9,396 bases of DNA from the NCBI GenBank assembly GCA_024274855.1, contig JAJSAJ010000289.1, positions 1-9,396 of the forward strand. Reading direction: 5' to 3'. How positions within the stretch are numbered: the stretch's first letter is position 1; each line of letters begins with the position of its first letter. The DNA is from Planctomycetota bacterium. GTDB taxonomy: Bacteria > Planctomycetota > Planctomycetia > Pirellulales > Pirellulaceae. Position numbers and translations under genes: made by a program. This document shows positions 5,440 through 9,396 of this stretch, piece by piece. The notes below the pieces were generated by a model that was not told the origin of the DNA, made no database searches, and was given only the letters and a program-made list of their open reading frames with translations.

Positions 5440-7296
5440 TTACGGCTTCGTGGTCAGTCGTAATGGGACATATTGGCACATGCGGTTCAGATAATCCGCC
5501 GGGAAGATGGTCCCTTTCGGCATCGTTGCTTGCTTGATCGCATCGATGGCCGGCCGAGCATGATCGCCAATTCGATCCAGCACGTTGATCGCGCGCAACC
5601 GCACAAATGGTGTCTCGTGTCGGAGTGCCGCAATCAACACCGGCAGTGCCAGTTCGTATCGATGCAAATTACACAACGCGTTGGCTGCCGCGACACGCAC
5701 AATCGGACACTCATCCGTCAGTGTCTGCTCGAGCCCACGCTGCGCCGGCGACGCCTCGGTGCCCAGCATCACCAACCCCATCGCGGACCACCAGCGAATC
5801 GCATCATCAGGATCGTGCAGGGCTCGTACCAATTGCTCAACATTATTCGGATCGCGCACGATGGCCAGATTGGCATGCCGACACAACGTTGCGAAGTACG
5901 CGTCCCCGAATCTGGATGCCATCTCATATGGTGTGGTCTTCCGACTGCGCTGATGCAGAATGTATTCGGGAATCAGGCCCAGGTCGCGAGTCGTCGACTG
6001 CCAGTGAATCAATTGCGAACGCAAGTCCTTGACAACACCGACAAACTCGGGACGCGTGACCAGATTAATCACCATGTCTGGATCCGCCTCAAGGTCGTAC
6101 AGTTCTTCCGTCGGCTTGGTGTGAAAGTAGCGGTCCTGGATGTCGTTTAATTTTCCCTGTTCATGGAGATTGCGCCAGACCTGCATCGTCGGCATCTGCT
6201 CGGTATAGCTGGTGTACTGCGACCACGGCAGGTGCGGCATGTAATTGCGATAGTATTGGAACTTCGCGTTGCGAATCCCGCGCACCATATCGTAACGTTC
6301 GGCCATACGGTCACGAGTCACAAACGCTACGTGACGCGACGCGTCCGCCTGTTCACCCAGAAACGGGTGTCCCTGCATGGTTTTCGGAACCGTTACGCCG
6401 CACAACGAGAGCACGGTCGGTCCAAAGTCGACGAAACTGACGAGCCTGTTGGTCACGGCCCCCGGCACATCGGAGGCCAAGGATTGGTACTTCTTGGGGA
6501 ATCGCACTAGCAACGGCACGCGCAACCCGCCATCCCATATCCACTTCTTGACACCCGGCATGCCGGCCCCATGATCCGAAAAAAAGAACACCATCGTATC
6601 GTCCGCAAGGCCGGCATCGTCAAGCTCTCTCAGTTTCTGACCGACCCAATGATCGAGTGACGTTATGTTGTCATAATAGTTAGCCCAATCTCGCCGCACT
6701 TCAGGCGTATCCGGATGGAAGGAAGGAACTGGGGCTTTGGCCGGGTCATGCAATTCATCCGGCTGAAGTAACGCTGCGTGGCGTGCGTGATTCTTCTTCC
6801 AAATCTGACTCTCATGCGTGCCAACGTAGTTAAAGACAGCGAAAAACGGCTGGTTCGGACGCCGGTTCTTCCAGTGGGCTCGGCGTGACGATTCGTCCCA
6901 TGCTTTCCGAGGCACCGAAAAATTGTAGTCCGTCTTCACGTTGTTGGTGCAATAGTAGCCCGCATCACGCAGATACTCGGGAAAGCACTTCATCCAACTC
7001 GGCAATTTCGAACGACACCGCATGTCTTGCGTACCGATCGTCGACGAGTACATGCCGGTGATCAGGCATGCCCGATTCACGGCGCAAACGCCGGTAATGC
7101 CAATGGCATGCGTATATCGAATACTCTGTTTCGCCAACCGATCCAGCTGTGGCGTGGTCGCATAGTCGTCGCCGTAACAGCCCAGATTGGGGCTGATATC
7201 CTCACACGTCAACCACAGAACATTGGGGCGATCAGCCGCCGGTGCATGGGTGGACAAGATACAGATCAATAACAGTATTGAACAAGAACGCTTCAT
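5440..7296 (-). CDS. Secreted type I sulfatase with C-terminal HEAT-like repeats
   Basis: A 618-residue arylsulfatase-family enzyme (alkaline-phosphatase superfamily) that would hydrolyse sulfate esters or N-sulfates, probably from a glycan, outside the cytoplasm. Residues 1-21 are a signal peptide (KRSCSILLLICIL...APAA). The mature start RPNVLWLTCEDISP supplies calcium ligands E32/D33. The active-site region is GVCAVNRACLITGM, with Cys71 as the formylglycine precursor and Arg75 conserved. FSDHGAGM gives D241/H242, followed by KKWIWDGGLRVP. Near 397-412, EELYDLEADPDMVINL is the usual late sulfatase motif. Residues ~485-590 form HEAT-like helical repeats. The active site departs from the usual C-x-P/A-S-R: Pro is Val and Ser is Asn. 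The start at 7296 is chosen over an in-frame codon ten residues upstream, because it opens directly on the signal peptide, has GGAGGT just before it, and overlaps the upstream stop as ATGA. The substrate cannot be told from sequence. Confidence 0.92.
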   Translation of the reverse strand: MKRSCSILLLICILSTHAPAADRPNVLWLTCEDISPNLGCYGDDYATTPQLDRLAKQSIRYTHAIGITGVCAVNRACLITGMYSSTIGTQDMRCRSKLPSWMKCFPEYLRDAGYYCTNNVKTDYNFSVPRKAWDESSRRAHWKNRRPNQPFFAVFNYVGTHESQIWKKNHARHAALLQPDELHDPAKAPVPSFHPDTPEVRRDWANYYDNITSLDHWVGQKLRELDDAGLADDTMVFFFSDHGAGMPGVKKWIWDGGLRVPLLVRFPKKYQSLASDVPGAVTNRLVSFVDFGPTVLSLCGVTVPKTMQGHPFLGEQADASRHVAFVTRDRMAERYDMVRGIRNAKFQYYRNYMPHLPWSQYTSYTEQMPTMQVWRNLHEQGKLNDIQDRYFHTKPTEELYDLEADPDMVINLVTRPEFVGVVKDLRSQLIHWQSTTRDLGLIPEYILHQRSRKTTPYEMASRFGDAYFATLCRHANLAIVRDPNNVEQLVRALHDPDDAIRWWSAMGLVMLGTEASPAQRGLEQTLTDECPIVRVAAANALCNLHRYELALPVLIAALRHETPFVRLRAINVLDRIGDHARPAIDAIKQATMPKGTIFPADYLNRMCQYVPLRLTTKP

Positions 7297-9266
7297 GATG
7301 ACCTCCGTTGGATCAGGACCACCCAATCTTCTTCGACATTGCCTGGCGGCCGGCCAATCGAAGTATTTCGTCCCGCGAGTATCGTAACCGCCTTCCCTTC
7401 GAATTGTCCGTTTCGGGGATTATACCAACGTAAGATCAGCTGGCCTTTCGCATCGGACAGGTCGATTTGGCCGGTCGATTTAGCCGTAGGGAAGTAGATC
7501 GCATAGATTTCGCCCGGTTTGGCAAAGACTTGCACACCGATCTTATACTTGTTTCGCCCGCGGTTCTGGGTCGCGGTGATTGCGGCGGCACCGGTGACCA
7601 GACCATCAGCCGGCTCCATCTCCCAGAACGGCAGTTGTTCCAAGAAACGCCGTGCGTACCAGACGGCATCCCACAGTTTGTCAAGCTCGGGCGACTTGAA
7701 CGAGTCGGTTCCCAGGAGTTGACCCAGAATGAACTCGACGTTGCCACCCGAAAGATATGTTGGCCAGAGCTTCTCCTTGCGCCAACGACGCGCATTGTTG
7801 ACGGGCATCCATCCCTGCTTCTGGCCGGCATCGAGTGTGAATTCATCCATCGAAATCGGCAGTGGCCGTCCAGCGTCGGCCGTCGCTTTACGCAATTGCT
7901 CGGTCAACTTGGCGATCTCTGCCTGACCAAGCTGGACCGACATCATGCTGAACCGGGGATCCCCGAAGGTGAACTGCAGTACCTTCAGTGGGTTACCGGC
8001 TGAATGGACCGTGATCGGATGCTTGTACGGATCGACCGCCTGCACATAATCGGCGAACTCGCGAATTCGGTGCGGACCGAAGTCAAACTGGAGGTTATAT
8101 TCCTCGCACAGATTCCACTGCAAAGCCGGGTGGTGTCCAAATCGGGCGATCAGTTCACGGTAATAGAGTTTTCGTTCCGTCCCAAGTTCACCGTCGTCCA
8201 GTTCACGCTTGTTTGCCGCTTCGGCTTCGTTCAGTACGAAATGCAGGAAGATGCCTCGCTGCTGAGCATACTGAAAAACAGTCTCCCACTGACGGAGTTT
8301 CCCGATATCGAAATGCAAATTGTCGTTTTTCGAGCTCCCTTTCGGGTTGGGTGAACCGCTCCATGGCCAGACATCGCAACCGTCACCCCCGATGTTCATC
8401 GTCAGGAAATAGAGGCTGTTCACATGTTTCGACGCCAGATAGTTCAGCGCGCCGATGATCGCGCGGCCACGTCCTTCGCCCCAATCCGGGTCGCCGGGCC
8501 GCCAGTCTTCCAGGTGATCCGCATACCGATGACTTGCAACTGTGTTGTTAAATCCTTTATAGGCCAGAAAGTTCTCGGGGCTATCCGTGCCGCCACGAAT
8601 CCAATACGGGCCGTCCTGAAACTTCAGATAATGCCGATCCGCATACTGCAGCCTTCCCAATCGAAGAAAACCGGCAGCTCTCGGATCGCGTTCCCCGACA
8701 CGAAAAGCACCCTCAGCGGCATCGAACGCGACTGCCCGCCCCGCCGCCGGATCGAGTAAAATGGAGACTCGTGGACCGCTTCGAAATGACGCCTTGTAGG
8801 TCCAGGTTCCCGCCTCGTCCGGACTGAAACGTACCCGCCACACGTTGCCCGTACCGCCACCGCGTCCATCGCCAGCGAAGAACCCCGGCACACGATAGGT
8901 CTGTTTGGACGGTCCAACAAACTGTACCTGGAGGCGATAGTCGAGAAACGGGTTTGGACCGGTATCCGTCATCTTAGCACTCGGCCCTCGAAAGCTGATC
9001 GAAAGCGGGTCCCACACATGCTGACCACCCTCAACGACCGGATCCAACACCGCTTGGCCGAGCCTCCGGCGGACGCCGTTGGTCCCGGCGTGCTGCTCCA
9101 GATACTTGATCGCTTGTGCCAGTTTTTCCGGATCCACGTCTTGCGATTTGGGCGTGGCCTGAACCCAAGTCTTCCCCGGGGAAACCATCTCCGCCCCACC
9201 GCTCGCGCGAGTGGTCGTCGAAATCGTCAAGGCGGCTAGCAGGACTATAATCGTTATTCGACCCAT
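7293..9266 (-). CDS. Secreted DUF5060-type glycoside hydrolase-like protein
   Basis: A 657-residue exported protein, first gene of a coupled pair with the sulfatase. Residues 1-22 are a signal peptide (ITIIVLLAALTIS...RASG). Residues ~80-165 read as DUF5060, a beta-sandwich module found in front of glycoside hydrolases (VWDPLSISFRGP, NPFLDYRLQVQF, NVWRVRFSPDEAGTWTYKASF). Residues ~205-550 look like a TIM-barrel hydrolase (GFNNT, NIGGDGCDVWPW at 291-302, LHFVLNEAEA). E388 or E389 (WNLCEEYN) is a likely acid/base and E475 (ISMDEF) a likely nucleophile, by analogy with clan GH-A. Residues ~570-655 resemble the putative collagen-binding domain seen at the end of such enzymes (LRWYNPRNGQFEG ... 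DWVVLIQR). Residues 30-68 are odd and resemble the N-terminus of a serine beta-lactamase-like hydrolase. The start has GGGAG 6 nt upstream. Polysaccharide hydrolysis is likely, but the substrate is unknown. Confidence 0.85.
   Translation of the reverse strand: MGRITIIVLLAALTISTTTRASGGAEMVSPGKTWVQATPKSQDVDPEKLAQAIKYLEQHAGTNGVRRRLGQAVLDPVVEGGQHVWDPLSISFRGPSAKMTDTGPNPFLDYRLQVQFVGPSKQTYRVPGFFAGDGRGGGTGNVWRVRFSPDEAGTWTYKASFRSGPRVSILLDPAAGRAVAFDAAEGAFRVGERDPRAAGFLRLGRLQYADRHYLKFQDGPYWIRGGTDSPENFLAYKGFNNTVASHRYADHLEDWRPGDPDWGEGRGRAIIGALNYLASKHVNSLYFLTMNIGGDGCDVWPWSGSPNPKGSSKNDNLHFDIGKLRQWETVFQYAQQRGIFLHFVLNEAEAANKRELDDGELGTERKLYYRELIARFGHHPALQWNLCEEYNLQFDFGPHRIREFADYVQAVDPYKHPITVHSAGNPLKVLQFTFGDPRFSMMSVQLGQAEIAKLTEQLRKATADAGRPLPISMDEFTLDAGQKQGWMPVNNARRWRKEKLWPTYLSGGNVEFILGQLLGTDSFKSPELDKLWDAVWYARRFLEQLPFWEMEPADGLVTGAAAITATQNRGRNKYKIGVQVFAKPGEIYAIYFPTAKSTGQIDLSDAKGQLILRWYNPRNGQFEGKAVTILAGRNTSIGRPPGNVEEDWVVLIQRRSS
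7301..7306 (-). promoter_or_regulatory. Ribosome binding site inside the upstream gene, setting the sulfatase start
   Basis: GGAGGT in the transcript ends 4 nt before the ATG at 7296 and lies within the last codons of the glycoside hydrolase gene. Together with the ATGA overlap (7293-7296) it indicates translational coupling of the two genes. It also rejects the longer start at 7326. Confidence 0.75.
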
Positions 9267-9396
9267 AACTTGCTCCCGGTTTATCGTCGTCCTTCATCCA
9301 ACGAGAATCAGCCGAACTGCACAAATCCCATCCATGAACGCTCACTCCCGACCTTAAGCACAGACCGCCGACAAACACCAAGCGACGCTGATATCA
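9267..9396. other. Upstream region of the hydrolase-sulfatase pair
   Basis: This 130-nt stretch holds the GGGAG ribosome binding site (9273-9277) of the hydrolase gene and presumably its promoter. I see no -35/-10 pair good enough to call, and no complete gene. The window ends before any further upstream gene can be recognised. Confidence 0.5.

Noticed and set aside
5473..6150. 225-codon plus-strand frame opposite the sulfatase gene
   Set aside because: It is antisense to the conserved sulfatase and HEAT-like coding region, with a composition rich in R, H and Q typical of a shadow frame.
7297..7326. Ten-codon N-terminal extension of the sulfatase (start at 7326)
   Set aside because: The ATG at 7296 opens directly on the signal peptide, has GGAGGT just upstream and overlaps the preceding stop as ATGA. 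The extension (MGGPDPTEVI) only adds polar residues in front of the signal.

Overview
The window reads as an accessory or catabolic stretch of a planctomycete chromosome; a related PVC bacterium is possible. The grounds are a secreted sulfatase with a HEAT-like tail, a DUF5060-type glycoside hydrolase, a ThuA/sugar-isomerase fusion, and a large conserved-looking hypothetical lipoprotein whose wording I associate with planctomycetes and verrucomicrobia. Base composition is moderately GC-rich. Taxonomy is inferred from protein style only, because no rRNA or marker gene is present.

Layout: 1-740 holds no convincing gene. It is crowded with short repeats: inverted heptamer tandem arrays, a 14-bp tandem, an imperfect hairpin element and dispersed 'cgtgaac' words. 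741-2459 (+) encodes an exported ThuA plus xylose-isomerase-like TIM-barrel protein. 2460-2859 is a convergent intergenic region with several inverted repeats. The remaining three genes are on the minus strand. Read in transcription order they are a DUF5060 glycoside hydrolase-like protein (9266-7293), a type I sulfatase (7296-5440, ATGA overlap with the previous gene), a 468-nt gap, and a 703-residue putative lipoprotein (4971-2860).

How they may work together: all four proteins carry an export signal. A secreted hydrolase translationally coupled to a secreted sulfatase points to breakdown of a sulfated glycan. The ThuA/isomerase protein would fit processing of released or oxidised sugars, but its convergent orientation means it is not in the same transcript. 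The lipoprotein's role is unknown. I found no CRISPR array, tRNA, rRNA, transposase or recognisable defence system. The most unusual items are the CAVNR sulfatase active-site motif, a serine-hydrolase-like N-terminal segment grafted onto the glycoside hydrolase, and the repeat-packed upstream region.
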